This document shows, piece by piece, positions 9,561 through 18,521 of a stretch of DNA of 64,000 nt. Numbering within the stretch: position 1 is the first letter of the stretch; every line of letters begins with the position of its first letter. The stretch lies in NCBI RefSeq assembly GCF_001618955.1, contig NZ_LVYV01000001.1, positions 241,001 through 305,000 of the forward strand, read 5' to 3'. Below the pieces are notes generated by a model, which saw only the letters and a program-made list of their open reading frames with translations, made no database searches and was not told where the DNA came from. The position numbers and the translations under genes are program-made. The stretch is from Tardiphaga robiniae. Lineage in GTDB: Bacteria > Pseudomonadota > Alphaproteobacteria > Rhizobiales > Xanthobacteraceae.

Positions 9561-10825
9561 CGCATGCTCGAAATCAAGGTATCGAACATCTTGTTGACCG
9601 CGGTGATCACCTGCGATGCAGCCGAATAGGCCTGCTGCGCCGAGATCATGCTACTGAACTGCTCGTTCGTGTCGGTCGTGCTGGATTCCAGCTCGCTGCC
9701 GTAAATGGTGCCCGCGCCATTAGTTCCGGATTCCTGCAAAGCGGCGGTGCCTGACTCCGCCGTGGTCGAATACAACCCGTTGCTCTGGGCTTCCAACTGG
9801 TCCGCCGCCGCAAAGGTCGCCACCGGAATCTTGTAGATCGCAATGGTCTGGCCATTCGAATAAGTGGCATTGACGACCCCGTTGTCACCGACCGAGATGT
9901 TGCTCAGCTTGCCGAATGCAAGTCCGTTGGACTCGATGCGCGTGATATTGACCGCGGGCGTGGACAGGCCGGACGCATACTGCGTCAGACCATCGGTTCC
10001 GCCCACCGTTCCGAGATTGAGCGTGATCGTATTGTCGGCTGCGCCGGTGGTCGATCCTGTGAGCGCAAGCACGGGAGGGTCTGGCGTTGTGCTTGCCAGG
10101 GTGCCATCGGTATTGAACGTGACCGCTACTGTGCTGGTTGGCGTCGCGGCCGTCGTCACCGTCGAGTCGGATGAAAGAGTCGGCTGGCCGAAGCTCGCAG
10201 ACCAGGTGTTGTCGGCAGTCTTTGACCACGTCACCTGGATCGAGCTTGAGGTTCCCAAAGAGTCATAGGCAGACATGGATGTCGTAAACGTATCACCAAC
10301 CGCCGCATCGGCGGGCAAATTGGCCGAGAAGGTCGTCGTCGTCGTCGCACTGCCGCTGGTCTGCGCCACGCTGGTGTCGATCGCCGTGAGGTTGCCGCTG
10401 CTGGCGCTGCCGATCACATTGCCTGACGCATCGGTGCGCCAACCCAGGAGATATGCGCCGTTATTGACAAGATATCCGTCGGAGTCCGTCGTGAACGCGC
10501 CGTTGCGCGTATAGAGTGTCGATCCGCCAGTCAGCGACGTCGTCACCGGGAAGAAACCGTTGCCCTGGATCGCGATGTTGGTGGAGGTCGACGTCGCAGT
10601 CAGCAGGCCTTGCGTCGTGATGTTGGACTTCGACAGCGTCGACACACCGCCGGAGGAATAGGACGATGCGCTCGATGAACTCGTTACCAAAGATTCGAAC
10701 GACGCCGACGTCGTCTTGTAACCGACCGTCGATGAGTTTGCGATGTTGTCGGAAATCATCGCCAGCGCCGAGCTCTGGGCGTTGAGAGCGGAGATCGCAG
10801 ACGATAGCGCGCCGGAAAGACTCAT
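9557..10825 (-). CDS. flgE: Flagellar hook protein FlgE
   Basis: 422 aa. It begins MSLSGALSSAISALNAQSSA followed by MISDNIANSSTVGYK, the rod/hook N-terminal signature, and it ends QQAYSAASQVITAVNKMFDTL, the matching C-terminal helix. A central FlaE-type domain lies at about residues 140-300. FlgE polymerises into the hook outside the cell. It lies about 20 bases after flgD, which supplies the hook cap, so the order of genes follows the order of assembly. Confidence 0.92.
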   Translation of the reverse strand: MSLSGALSSAISALNAQSSALAMISDNIANSSTVGYKTTSASFESLVTSSSSASSYSSGGVSTLSKSNITTQGLLTATSTSTNIAIQGNGFFPVTTSLTGGSTLYTRNGAFTTDSDGYLVNNGAYLLGWRTDASGNVIGSASSGNLTAIDTSVAQTSGSATTTTTFSANLPADAAVGDTFTTSMSAYDSLGTSSSIQVTWSKTADNTWSASFGQPTLSSDSTVTTAATPTSTVAVTFNTDGTLASTTPDPPVLALTGSTTGAADNTITLNLGTVGGTDGLTQYASGLSTPAVNITRIESNGLAFGKLSNISVGDNGVVNATYSNGQTIAIYKIPVATFAAADQLEAQSNGLYSTTAESGTAALQESGTNGAGTIYGSELESSTTDTNEQFSSMISAQQAYSAASQVITAVNKMFDTLISSMR

Positions 10826-10846
10826 AATCAGTACTCCAGAATGAAA

Positions 10847-11509
10847 TTAAGAGGTCACGCCGATGACGTTGCTGGTGCTCACGGATGTGCTTCCGATGTT
10901 GAGCATCGGAGTGCCGGACGAGTTGTCGATCGAGGTCACCTTTCCGGTGACGGTCGTGTAGCCATAGACCGACTGCCCGGTGCTATCGGTCGCCGAGACG
11001 CTGAGCGTGTACTGGCCACCGTCGGTCAGCTGCGTGCCGTCCGTCGTTGTGCCGTCCCAGGTAAAGCTGTTGGTGCCGGAGGTCGTCGTTCCGCTGCCGG
11101 TCCACACTGTGTTGCCGGATGAATCCTTGACGCTCAGCGTGACATCGGAGGCGGCGGACTCCAGCGAATAGCCGAACGAGATCTGGCTATCCTTCAGCGT
11201 GCCGGTATCGGTTTTCGCAGTGACAGTCTGGCCGATGTAGTTCGACGAATTCAACGTGAGCAGGCTGTTGAGCGACGACACCAGCGTGCTCATATTGCTG
11301 TTCAGCGTCTGCTGCTGATCGAAATTCGCGTAGGACGTGAGCTGATTGATGAAGTCGGTCGAATTGGTCGGGTCGAGCGGATTCTGGTTCTGCAATTCGG
11401 TTACGAGCAGGCTCAGAAACTGCTGCGACGTGATGGCGGAGGTCACCGACGAAGACGACGTTGTCGAGGCTGTCGTGGTCGCGGTCGACGTCGTTGCAGC
11501 TACAGTCAT
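10847..11509 (-). CDS. flgD: Flagellar hook-assembly (capping) protein FlgD
   Basis: 220 aa from ATG 11509, which follows GGAG; a longer frame upstream has no ribosome site. The conserved N-terminal motif ITSQQFLSLLVTELQNQNPL followed by DPTNSTDFINQLTSYANFDQQ is the FlgD core that guides hook polymerisation. The C-terminal half (about 115-210) has a FLG/Ig-like fold pattern with SLSVKDSSGNTVWTGSG and FTWDGTTTDG. It heads the flgD-flgE-92 aa-flgN-flgK-flgL run. Confidence 0.9.
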   Translation of the reverse strand: MTVAATTSTATTTASTTSSSSVTSAITSQQFLSLLVTELQNQNPLDPTNSTDFINQLTSYANFDQQQTLNSNMSTLVSSLNSLLTLNSSNYIGQTVTAKTDTGTLKDSQISFGYSLESAASDVTLSVKDSSGNTVWTGSGTTTSGTNSFTWDGTTTDGTQLTDGGQYTLSVSATDSTGQSVYGYTTVTGKVTSIDNSSGTPMLNIGSTSVSTSNVIGVTS

Positions 11510-11852
11510 GGCGTGCTCCGGCCATTTCCGCGCGCACGGCGCTGCGGAATTGCATAAGTAAGAGAAGTGCTCGTGAAGTCCGTTCCCTATTGAAACGGGC
11601 CGTCCTGGCCATTCAGGCAAAGATTCTTTGCGGGCCGATCGGGTGCGTGAACCATCGCACGTCGTTGCAAGAAGCCGCTGTGCCGCAGGGGTTTTGCGAA
11701 ATCAGATGCAAAGACCACGCGTGCCACGCGCGCGGCAAAAATTGCCCCGAACATTGAAGGAGGCGATTGGGCGGCTGTCCGGATCAGAATGCAGTCGTGC
11801 GCGATCTACCCGCGATCATTGGCGGGGTGAAATCACCGTAGCGGGAGGTCGG
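11510..11852. other. Promoter-bearing gap upstream of flgD
   Basis: About 340 bases with no supported gene. Because flgD, flgE and the junction genes all run leftward from here, their promoter should lie in this gap. A short inverted repeat GGCAA-AAA-TTGCC sits at 11734-11746. No sigma-54 or sigma-28 hexamer pair with proper spacing was found on the minus strand. Confidence 0.4.
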
Positions 11853-12119
11853 CTAGTTTTTATCGGGCTTGGTTGCCGGTCTTGTGGGAGCCACATCGGA
11901 TTGCCGGGCCTTCTGCATGATCCGGTCAACCAGACCATCCGGCGCACGCACGGTTCCTGGCGACAAGGCGCGTCGCAGCAGTTGCGCCTCGGCTAAGGCC
12001 GCACGCGCCTGTTCCGACGTCCGCAGCAATGCGAGCGCGGCGTCCCGCCGGTCCTCTGGCCAGCTCGACACGTCTTCACCGTGCCGACCCAGCAGGTCTT
12101 CAAACTCGGGAATGTCCAT
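11853..12119 (-). CDS. Small soluble 88-aa protein, unknown
   Basis: The product begins MDIPEFEDLLGRHGEDVSSW PEDRR and continues with Ala/Leu/Arg-rich helices (ALALLRTSEQARAALAEAQL, then RRALS) and a tail with RAPDGLVDRIMQKA. Start is ATG 12119; a longer frame begins with GTG 12143 but lacks a ribosome site. From memory, similar small proteins occur beside ECF sigma and periplasmic metal-sensor genes in rhizobia, and an ECF sigma gene is encoded 3.3 kb upstream on the same strand. No sensor gene is present between them. Function is not known. Confidence 0.55.
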   Translation of the reverse strand: MDIPEFEDLLGRHGEDVSSWPEDRRDAALALLRTSEQARAALAEAQLLRRALSPGTVRAPDGLVDRIMQKARQSDVAPTRPATKPDKN

Positions 12120-12312
12120 TCTGGAAACTCGCCCGGCACGCACTTGATCGTGCGGTGCATGTCAGCCCTGGTTGAGACTGTCACGCCAGCGTCCTAAAAC
12201 AGACCGGGTTGCGAGGCAATGCTGCCCCGACTTTTCAACCACAAAAAGACGTCGAATGATCCTAAACCTTGCAGGTGCAATGACCCTACCCTGCCCGCCG
12301 GTATCGGTCCGG

Positions 12313-12708
12313 TCAGACGGGCTTTGCCGTGCTCCGGGCGACGACAACCCAGGCGTCACGAAGCTCGGTCAGGCTCGCAATGATGCGGCCATAGCACTGC
12401 GCCGCGTTGGGCTGGCCGAACGACCGCAGGCAGGCCATGATCAGCGTATGATAGGTGGCGTGCAGGCCCTCCGCGACCTCGCCTCCGCGATCGAAATTCA
12501 GGTTGTGGCTCAGCCCGCGCAGGATGGCAGTCGCCCGGATCATCAGATCGTGGCTCTCCTCAAATTTTTTGTCTTCTGACGCCGCCACCGACTTCTGCAG
12601 CGCCGTGATCGCGCCATCGATCATCATGACCACGGCCCGCAACGGCGGCACCGCAACCGCCGCCTGCCGATAGGCCTGGGCCGCCTGAAAATTTTCTTGA
12701 TGCTGCAT
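12313..12708 (-). CDS. fliS: Flagellin export chaperone FliS
   Basis: 131 aa. FliS binds the flagellin C-terminus in the cytoplasm and stops early polymerisation. The family pattern is visible: AYRQAAVAVPPLRAVVMMID at the start, then RATAILRGLSHNLNFDRGGE where 'I..L...L....G' is conserved. It starts at ATG 12708, two bases after the fliD stop codon, so the pair is tightly coupled. Normal length for the family. Confidence 0.85.
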   Translation of the reverse strand: MQHQENFQAAQAYRQAAVAVPPLRAVVMMIDGAITALQKSVAASEDKKFEESHDLMIRATAILRGLSHNLNFDRGGEVAEGLHATYHTLIMACLRSFGQPNAAQCYGRIIASLTELRDAWVVVARSTAKPV

Positions 12709-12710
12709 GA

Positions 12711-14396
12711 CTAGTCACTCGACGCGTTGAGAAGGGCGGACAAATAGTCCAGGGTGGAATTGGCCGACGAGATCGCCGACTGATATTTGGCATATTGGGT
12801 AACTAGCATCGCGCGATAGACTGCGGCGCGCTCATTGATGTCATCGATCTGTTGCTCCATACGGTCGTCCTGAGATTGCAGATTAGTGATCAGATCTTGC
12901 AGCGATCCCGTATTCTCATTCGACGCGGCACTCGCGATTGCGTTGATCTGCGCCGCAATCCCGGTGGTTGACTTGATGGTCACCGACGCTGATGACGTAC
13001 TGCTATAAGTGAAGGCCATGCCGGAATAGATCGTACCGGCCTTGCCGATGATGGTCTGGCCGGACACGGTAAACAGCGAACTATCGCCTCCGACCGACAC
13101 CGACAATGCGCCGGAGCTATCCACCGCAATATCCATCACGAAGGACGACGGCGGCGATGAACTGGTATTGACCACAGCAAGGGCGCCCGAAGAACTTGTC
13201 GTCTTGGTCGCGAGTAGCGCGATGACACCGTCAAGATTGTCGGCCAGGGTCGTGGCGAGCGTGCTTGTGTCGAGCACAAGATCGTTGGTGTCAGAGAACG
13301 ACAGCCCGAGATCGGTCATCGATAGATCGCCGATGATGGAATTCAGGACCTGCTCCATCTGCGTCATGACGCTACGCATCGTGCTGTCACCAAACAGAAC
13401 CGCACTCGAATCCGCGGTTCCGCTCGACGACAGCGTCTGCTGGGAGGTCACATAATCGCGTACAGCATTGTAGGATGTCACGAACTGCTGCAACACCGTC
13501 TGGATCGAACTCGTGTCGGCCTCGATGCTGATATTGACCGTTGATCCGGACGGCGTGCTCTGCAGCAGACTGAAGGAGACGCCGCTTAGCACGTCAGTAA
13601 CATTATTGGTATCGCGCGTCAGGGTAATGCCGTCGACGCTGAAAATTGCGGGTTGCGGTTCCTGCAGCACATCCGTGAATGCGCCGGAGCTGTTTGTCAC
13701 GCCGAGCGTTGTGAGGGCGTCGTCGCCTGACACGACGCTGGTCGTGATGTTTGCATTGTCCTCGGTCGCGCTCAGGATCATCTCATACTGGTTGCTCGAT
13801 ATCTGGATGATCGAGGCCTGGACGTTTGTCGTCGATGTCTGTGCATTGATCGTGTCGACAAGATCTTCCAGCGTCATGCCGCTGGTGATCGAGATATCGG
13901 CACTGGTGCCGCCTTCCAGCCCGATCGAGAAGATACCGGCCAGGCCCAGATCCGCACTCTTGTCGGCAACGGCTGTCCCGATCACCTTGTGAGCCGTGGC
14001 GATCTGCGTCACCGTGAGCGTGTGATCGCCGGTCGCAGCACCATTGCTGATAGCCATCGACACAGCGGAACTGGCACTGACGTCACCAGTGGACGTAATG
14101 GTCGCCGATCTTGCCCCATAGGCGCTCGACGACAATGAATTGACGATCGATTTGGAGAGCGAGGTCGTGTCGGTCGTCAGCGTCGTAAGCAGTGTCTGCA
14201 ACTGCTGATAGGCCGAGATCTTGGCCTCATTGGCGGTGATACTGGTCTGGATGGTGGTCGCCGCTGCGGTCTTGGTTGCAACCTGGGCCTCGATCAAGGC
14301 GTCCCAATCGACGCTGGTCGTCGTCTTTGTGCCGGACGTGGTCGTCGCCAAGGCCGCAGTTGCTGCCGCGGAAGTCGAACTCGTCACCGTCGCCAT
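12711..14396 (-). CDS. fliD: Flagellar filament cap protein FliD (HAP2)
   Basis: 561 aa. The cap sits at the filament tip and folds incoming flagellin. The FliD N-terminal region is seen at about 25-125 (DWDALIEAQVATKTAAATTI and LQTLLTTLTTDTTSLSKSIV), and the C-terminal FliD domain at about 290-540 ends in DDRMEQQIDDINERAAVYR with a coiled coil. It starts at ATG 14396 after the fliC gene and leads into fliS. Composition is Ser/Thr/Ala-rich and poor in Cys, as expected for axial proteins. Confidence 0.9.
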   Translation of the reverse strand: MATVTSSTSAAATAALATTTSGTKTTTSVDWDALIEAQVATKTAAATTIQTSITANEAKISAYQQLQTLLTTLTTDTTSLSKSIVNSLSSSAYGARSATITSTGDVSASSAVSMAISNGAATGDHTLTVTQIATAHKVIGTAVADKSADLGLAGIFSIGLEGGTSADISITSGMTLEDLVDTINAQTSTTNVQASIIQISSNQYEMILSATEDNANITTSVVSGDDALTTLGVTNSSGAFTDVLQEPQPAIFSVDGITLTRDTNNVTDVLSGVSFSLLQSTPSGSTVNISIEADTSSIQTVLQQFVTSYNAVRDYVTSQQTLSSSGTADSSAVLFGDSTMRSVMTQMEQVLNSIIGDLSMTDLGLSFSDTNDLVLDTSTLATTLADNLDGVIALLATKTTSSSGALAVVNTSSSPPSSFVMDIAVDSSGALSVSVGGDSSLFTVSGQTIIGKAGTIYSGMAFTYSSTSSASVTIKSTTGIAAQINAIASAASNENTGSLQDLITNLQSQDDRMEQQIDDINERAAVYRAMLVTQYAKYQSAISSANSTLDYLSALLNASSD

Positions 14397-14422
14397 GCCG
14401 CCTTACTTTCCTGCACGAGAGT

Positions 14423-14448
14423 GCGAGCCGGCGCTGCCGCCGGCTCGC
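14423..14448 (-). repeat. Strong hairpin between fliC and fliD
   Basis: An inverted repeat with 11-bp arms (GCGAGCCGGCG and its complement) and a 4-base loop lies between the fliC stop and the fliD start. It is followed by a short T-run only on the plus strand, so it is not a standard terminator for fliC. It may protect the 3' end of abundant fliC mRNA while letting some read-through into fliD. Confidence 0.5.
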
Positions 14449-14460
14449 GACTTTTATGGT

Positions 14461-15285
14461 CTAGCCGAGCAACTTCAGCAGATACTGCGGCATCTGGTTC
14501 GCCGACGATTCCGCGGCGACAGCGGCCTGCACTTTCACCTGCGATGACGAGAGCTTGGCCTGCTCAGCCGCGATGTCGACGTCGGTGATCGCAGAATTGG
14601 CGGCCTGCAGATTCTGGGACTGTGTGGAGATCGAGCTGGCGCTGAAATTGAAGCGCGATTCCTGCGCACCGATCGTCGCACGTGCGCCCGAGACAGTATC
14701 GATCGCAGTGTCGAGCGCGTCGATGGCTGCCGTCGCACCCGCCTGCGTGCTGATATCGAGGGTGTCGACACCGAGCGTGGCAGAGGTGAGATCGTCGAGC
14801 GTCACGGTGATGGTGTCGGCAGAGGTGGAGCCGACGAGTACCGAAGCGCCCGCAGCGAAAGCGCTCGTGCCGTCGAGAAGGCTCTGCCCGCTATAACGCG
14901 TACCGGTCGCAATGCTGTCGATCTGATCGCTCAGCGCGGTAAATTCCGAATTGAGATAGGCGCGGCTGCTGTCGGTGACAGTGGCCGATGACGACTGCGA
15001 AGCCAGCGACTTCATACGCGAAAGAATGTCGCTGATGTTTGAGGCACCGCCATCGGCGGTCTGCAGGATCGAGGTCGCCTGCGACGCATTGGTTGCGGCC
15101 TGCTGCAGCGTGGTGACATCGGATGAAATGCGCGTCGAGATGGCGAGACCGGCTGCGTCGTCGGATGCCTGCGTGATCTTCGAGCCGCTCGACAGCTTCG
15201 AGAGCGAGCTCGACATCTGCGACGAATTGATATTCAGGTAACGAACTGCAGAATTGGCCGCGGTGTTGGTTGAAATAACGGGCAT
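14461..15285 (-). CDS. fliC: Flagellin
   Basis: 274 aa, a short flagellin of the alphaproteobacterial kind. The N-terminal D0/D1 helix includes VISTNTAANSAVRYLNINSS and LSKLSSGSKITQASDDAAGL, with the family's 'SG.rI..A.DDAAGLAI' pattern. The C-terminus is QVKVQAAVAAESSANQMPQY ending LLKLLG. The variable middle is reduced. Start is ATG 15285 with AAGGAG seven bases upstream. A single copy is seen here. It follows the ECF sigma gene and precedes fliD and fliS. Confidence 0.93.
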   Translation of the reverse strand: MPVISTNTAANSAVRYLNINSSQMSSSLSKLSSGSKITQASDDAAGLAISTRISSDVTTLQQAATNASQATSILQTADGGASNISDILSRMKSLASQSSSATVTDSSRAYLNSEFTALSDQIDSIATGTRYSGQSLLDGTSAFAAGASVLVGSTSADTITVTLDDLTSATLGVDTLDISTQAGATAAIDALDTAIDTVSGARATIGAQESRFNFSASSISTQSQNLQAANSAITDVDIAAEQAKLSSSQVKVQAAVAAESSANQMPQYLLKLLG

Positions 15286-15421
15286 TAAATTGCTCCTTGA
15301 ATGTGGCCGCGGATGCGGACCGATCGGGGACCTCTGGACGCAGGCCAGCCCCCGTCCATTCGCTAAACGGAATGGCCCTCACAATTCAGGCGCAGTTTAT
15401 TTCGGGACCGGATATTTATGG

Positions 15422-16084
15422 TTAGCAATCGCTTAACGAGTGCAGAATGTCCGGCTCATGGCGGCGCAGAATTTCACGCAGCTGCTGCCGCCCGCGCTTG
15501 AGCAGCGACTCGACCGCGGACACAGTCGTGTTCATGACTTCGGCGATGTCGCCGTTGCTCATGTTTTCATGATAGGACAGGATCACCGCGACACGCTGCT
15601 GCTCGGGCAGACGCTGCATCGCCGTCTCCAGCAATTTGGCCACTTCATCACGCTGCATCGTGCTGAACGCGTCGGGCTTGATGTCGGCTGGCTCCGGCAC
15701 AGCATCGACATTGTCGGTGCGTGGCCGACGATGCAGATCGATGCAGCGATTGGTGACAACGCGGTAGAGCCATGTCGAAAATTTTGCGCGGCCGTGCTCC
15801 CATTGCCCGCGATGCGTCCAGACCTTCAGCATCGTATCCTGCACCACATCCTCGGCATCGGCACGACTACCCAGAAGTCGAAGCGCAATGCCAAACGCAC
15901 GATCGATATGACGCTCGACAAGACATCTGAACGCCGTCTCGTCATTTGCAGCTAGTCTGTCCAGCAACTCCTCGTCGCTATCGCCCGCAGGCTCGCACGC
16001 GTTGAGCATCAGAGAATCCCCCGCAGCTTCGAGCTGCACCGGCACTGTCTCGACAGCGTCTGCAATCTGGAGCGCGTACGTCAT
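15422..16084 (-). CDS. ECF RNA polymerase sigma factor
   Basis: 220 aa from ATG 16084 (ribosome site GGGAGAAGG just upstream; the frame extends nine codons further without one). Sigma region 2 is at about residues 35-105 (FRCLVERHIDRAFGIALRLL then DAEDVVQDTMLKVW) and region 4 at about 145-205 (LPEQQRVAVILSYHENMSNG then VESLLKRGRQQLREIL). No anti-sigma gene adjoins it. The flagellin gene lies 136 bases downstream on the same strand, so a role in flagellar or envelope stress control is possible but unproven. Confidence 0.85.
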   Translation of the reverse strand: MTYALQIADAVETVPVQLEAAGDSLMLNACEPAGDSDEELLDRLAANDETAFRCLVERHIDRAFGIALRLLGSRADAEDVVQDTMLKVWTHRGQWEHGRAKFSTWLYRVVTNRCIDLHRRPRTDNVDAVPEPADIKPDAFSTMQRDEVAKLLETAMQRLPEQQRVAVILSYHENMSNGDIAEVMNTTVSAVESLLKRGRQQLREILRRHEPDILHSLSDC

Positions 16085-16733
16085 GCCCTTCTCCCACTTC
16101 TCCGCCGACAAACGGCCGTTCTGGTCGACCTCTCACTCTTGAACGGGTGGCGCACGACGATCAGGCGATGATTTTTGCTTATTTTACAAATACTTGATGG
16201 GAAAAAGCTGCCTAGAACTAGGCAGAAATTTCTACTCTGGCTGTTGCGACCGCGTCGGGCCTGATGTGAACGTGTCATCAAAGTATCTCGAGAAATCGCA
16301 TCGACTGCAGCGAGCGATGCAAAGAATTCTTACGCACACAACGACAACACCTGCAGCGATACGACATTACTCAGCAATCGAAGACCGATGCCGGCAACTC
16401 TGCAGCGATGGATTCGACAGCAAGCAAAGCCACGCTCTCACTGGGAAATTCTTGCCGAATCGCAACTTTAAAATAGCGGACTGCGTCCTCGGAAAAAGAA
16501 AAAACGCTTGCACGCAGTGCTCATCTGCGGCGCGTCGCGATCTTTTTTGTTTCAGAACATTGACCACGTGCATTCAATGCGCACGCGCAATGAAGATACA
16601 CACAATAGAAACAAATAGCGTCGATCTGAAACACATAGAAGCATATGGTGCCGACGCATCGCAGAGATATTCGCCTGACGACGCCGGCTCGTTCGTATCA
16701 GTCAAAGCATTCAAACGAACGGGACAGGCGGCG
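16085..16733. other. AT-rich region between the ECF sigma and the next plus-strand gene
   Basis: About 650 bases, visibly richer in A and T than its surroundings, with runs such as TTTTTGCTTATTTTACAAATA near 16171 (here given as a cue) and GAAAAAGAAAAAACGC near 16494. The open frame to the right continues back through it to 16194, but an ATG at 16590 and the one at 16734 are more likely starts. It should contain divergent promoters. The base composition suggests foreign or relaxed sequence. Confidence 0.4.
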
Positions 16734-18137
16734 ATGAACGACAGCTTGGACGATATCCTCCGCCAGCATGCGCGCACGCCGCGACTGGGCGCGCTTCAAC
16801 TTGCGCGCTTGCGTCAGGTAATTAGCCGGTGCCATGGCATTGTCGACTGGGATGGCGTCAGTGCTGTATCTCAGCCCGGCGCTGTGGTCATTGTGTTCGA
16901 AGCGACGCACGCTGTGCGCGTTCAGGCGCTGATTGAATCCCTGCACGAGAATGCAATCGTCATTTTGCTCGTTGGTGAGAGCCCAGCCTTCGACGGCCTG
17001 AAGTCGAAACTACATGCACACGGGTCACTCGGCGCCGAGGGCGCGGATGCGCCGCATCAGGTGTGGTGGGGCGGCGTCAAGCCGCTCGCGGTGCCGACCG
17101 GATTATATCGAAAGCAGGATACGCTTTTCATCTCGTCATTCGAGGGCTCAACCACTCAGGACAAGGATGTCGGCCTTACCGCAGACCTGAAGCGGCTGGG
17201 CCTCGATCACGTCGTAACGCAGATATCACCGGACACCGGCAACGCCCGGCAAGGAATGTCGAAAGTCGATTTCATCATCGAGCAGTGGAGCCAGGCATGC
17301 CGCCCGGTATTCTGGATCGACGCTCAGGCGCGGCTCGCCAATCTTCCGCTGCTTCCGCACGCGCTGGGCTGTGACTTCGCAGTCAACCGCCGCCCGAATG
17401 GCGTGATGAATACTGGCGCGCTGTTCTTCCATCAGACCGAGCGCGCCGAAGCGCTGCTCGACATCTGGCGGCGCCTCACCTGCAGGCACTCCAATCTGCC
17501 GGAGTCCTTCCTGCTGGATCAGGCATGGGCGCTCACAAATGCTCAGCGGGAGATCGAAACCGCCTGGCTGCCAAACACCTACTGGCAGAAAGATGATGTG
17601 AAGCCGCGCGCCGACAGCACGATCCTCGCTCATGCCTGTAACAATGATGATCATCCATTGGAAAAATTCGCTGAACAAATGCAATTGGGGCGCAGGTTCG
17701 AACGCCATCAGGCTCCGGAAGCTCACCTCGTCATGAAAGGTGCCGCCGGCGGCCGCGGGCTGATCACAGTCGTGATCAGGGACATCCTTGCAGGCAGCAC
17801 GAGTGACATCGCCGAGTCAGTGGAAGCAGCAGCAACAGCGTTTGCCGCTGACAATGGCGGGTTTTCGCAGATGGAGATTGTGCTCTGCGGCTGGGAGGAC
17901 GAAGTCAGGTCCGTTCTCCAGATCGAGGACTACGCATGGACACTGATGACCGACGTATCGGAGCGTCTGCGGCCGAACTGCTTCAGTTCGCTCAAGCGCC
18001 GACGCGCCAAGCATGATTTGCATGCGCCAGAATCAAGCCTGTCATCGGGTTCGTTCCCGATTGGTCTCGCGCCGAACAGCGACCATCAGCCAGATTCGAG
18101 CCTTCCTGACCGAACAAGGCATAGCCGTACGAACTAG
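16734..18137 (+). CDS. Glycosyltransferase-like (GT-A type) protein, possibly filament-modifying
   Basis: About 467 aa from ATG 16734 (AGGCGG upstream); an alternative start is ATG 16590. The core at about residues 180-290 contains CRPVFWIDAQARLANLPLLP, then NRRPNGVMNTGALFFH and SFLLDQAWAL. These resemble the 'WxDAD', 'NTG' and 'DQ' stretches of nucleotide-diphospho-sugar transferases with a GT-A fold. The usual second acidic residue of the metal motif is Gln here (DAQ), so catalysis is uncertain. There is no signal or membrane segment. Its place next to fliC suggests flagellin modification, an inference only. The last 50 residues are Ser/Pro-rich. Confidence 0.5.
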   Translation: MNDSLDDILRQHARTPRLGALQLARLRQVISRCHGIVDWDGVSAVSQPGAVVIVFEATHAVRVQALIESLHENAIVILLVGESPAFDGLKSKLHAHGSLGAEGADAPHQVWWGGVKPLAVPTGLYRKQDTLFISSFEGSTTQDKDVGLTADLKRLGLDHVVTQISPDTGNARQGMSKVDFIIEQWSQACRPVFWIDAQARLANLPLLPHALGCDFAVNRRPNGVMNTGALFFHQTERAEALLDIWRRLTCRHSNLPESFLLDQAWALTNAQREIETAWLPNTYWQKDDVKPRADSTILAHACNNDDHPLEKFAEQMQLGRRFERHQAPEAHLVMKGAAGGRGLITVVIRDILAGSTSDIAESVEAAATAFAADNGGFSQMEIVLCGWEDEVRSVLQIEDYAWTLMTDVSERLRPNCFSSLKRRRAKHDLHAPESSLSSGSFPIGLAPNSDHQPDSSLPDRTRHSRTN

Positions 18138-18521
18138 CTCGCGCGCCTTGCGCGCCTCACTATTTTAGATTCTGAAGAACCGAGAGGAGGAGATATCGCC
18201 GCGTATGCGCGACCTGGTCGTCGGGCCCCATGAGGACTGGTTCATGACGAGCACTTCGTCGCGTGCTACCGGATCAATGAGATCGCCCCTCCGGATTTTG
18301 CATCCCTGTGAGACATCGCAGCAGCAGTCGGACGTCACTTTGCGCCGGAAGCGGCCATGTGGAGATCCAAAGACAGCGGAATTTCGCGAAGTCTTGCATA
18401 AAAGGCGACACCAATTGAGAATGGGTGGCTCATCCAGAGCTTCGGCTTGGCCAGCGGCGAGAACGTACCGTACGTCTACCGATATGGCGGCATTTCTATC
18501 CAATCGTCGAAAGCAACGTCC
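18138..18521. other. Gap upstream of the GntR gene with unexplained coding-like sequence
   Basis: About 380 bases. Just upstream of the GntR frame, and in the same frame, the translation from about 18403 reads ATPIENGWLIQSFGLASGEN and onward to VPYVYRYGG, which looks more like protein than random sequence, but it follows a TAA and has no start codon of its own. It may be the relic of a lost gene. GAGGAGGAGAT near 18183 resembles a ribosome site with no matching ORF. Confidence 0.3.

Noticed and set aside
11701..11740. Sigma-54-like TGGCACG...TTTGC on the minus strand upstream of flgD
   Set aside because: The GG to GC spacing is 14 bases instead of 10, which abolishes sigma-54 use.
16194..16589. 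N-terminal extension of the GT-like protein
   Set aside because: AT-rich, Cys-rich odd translation with no ribosome site; later starts fit better.
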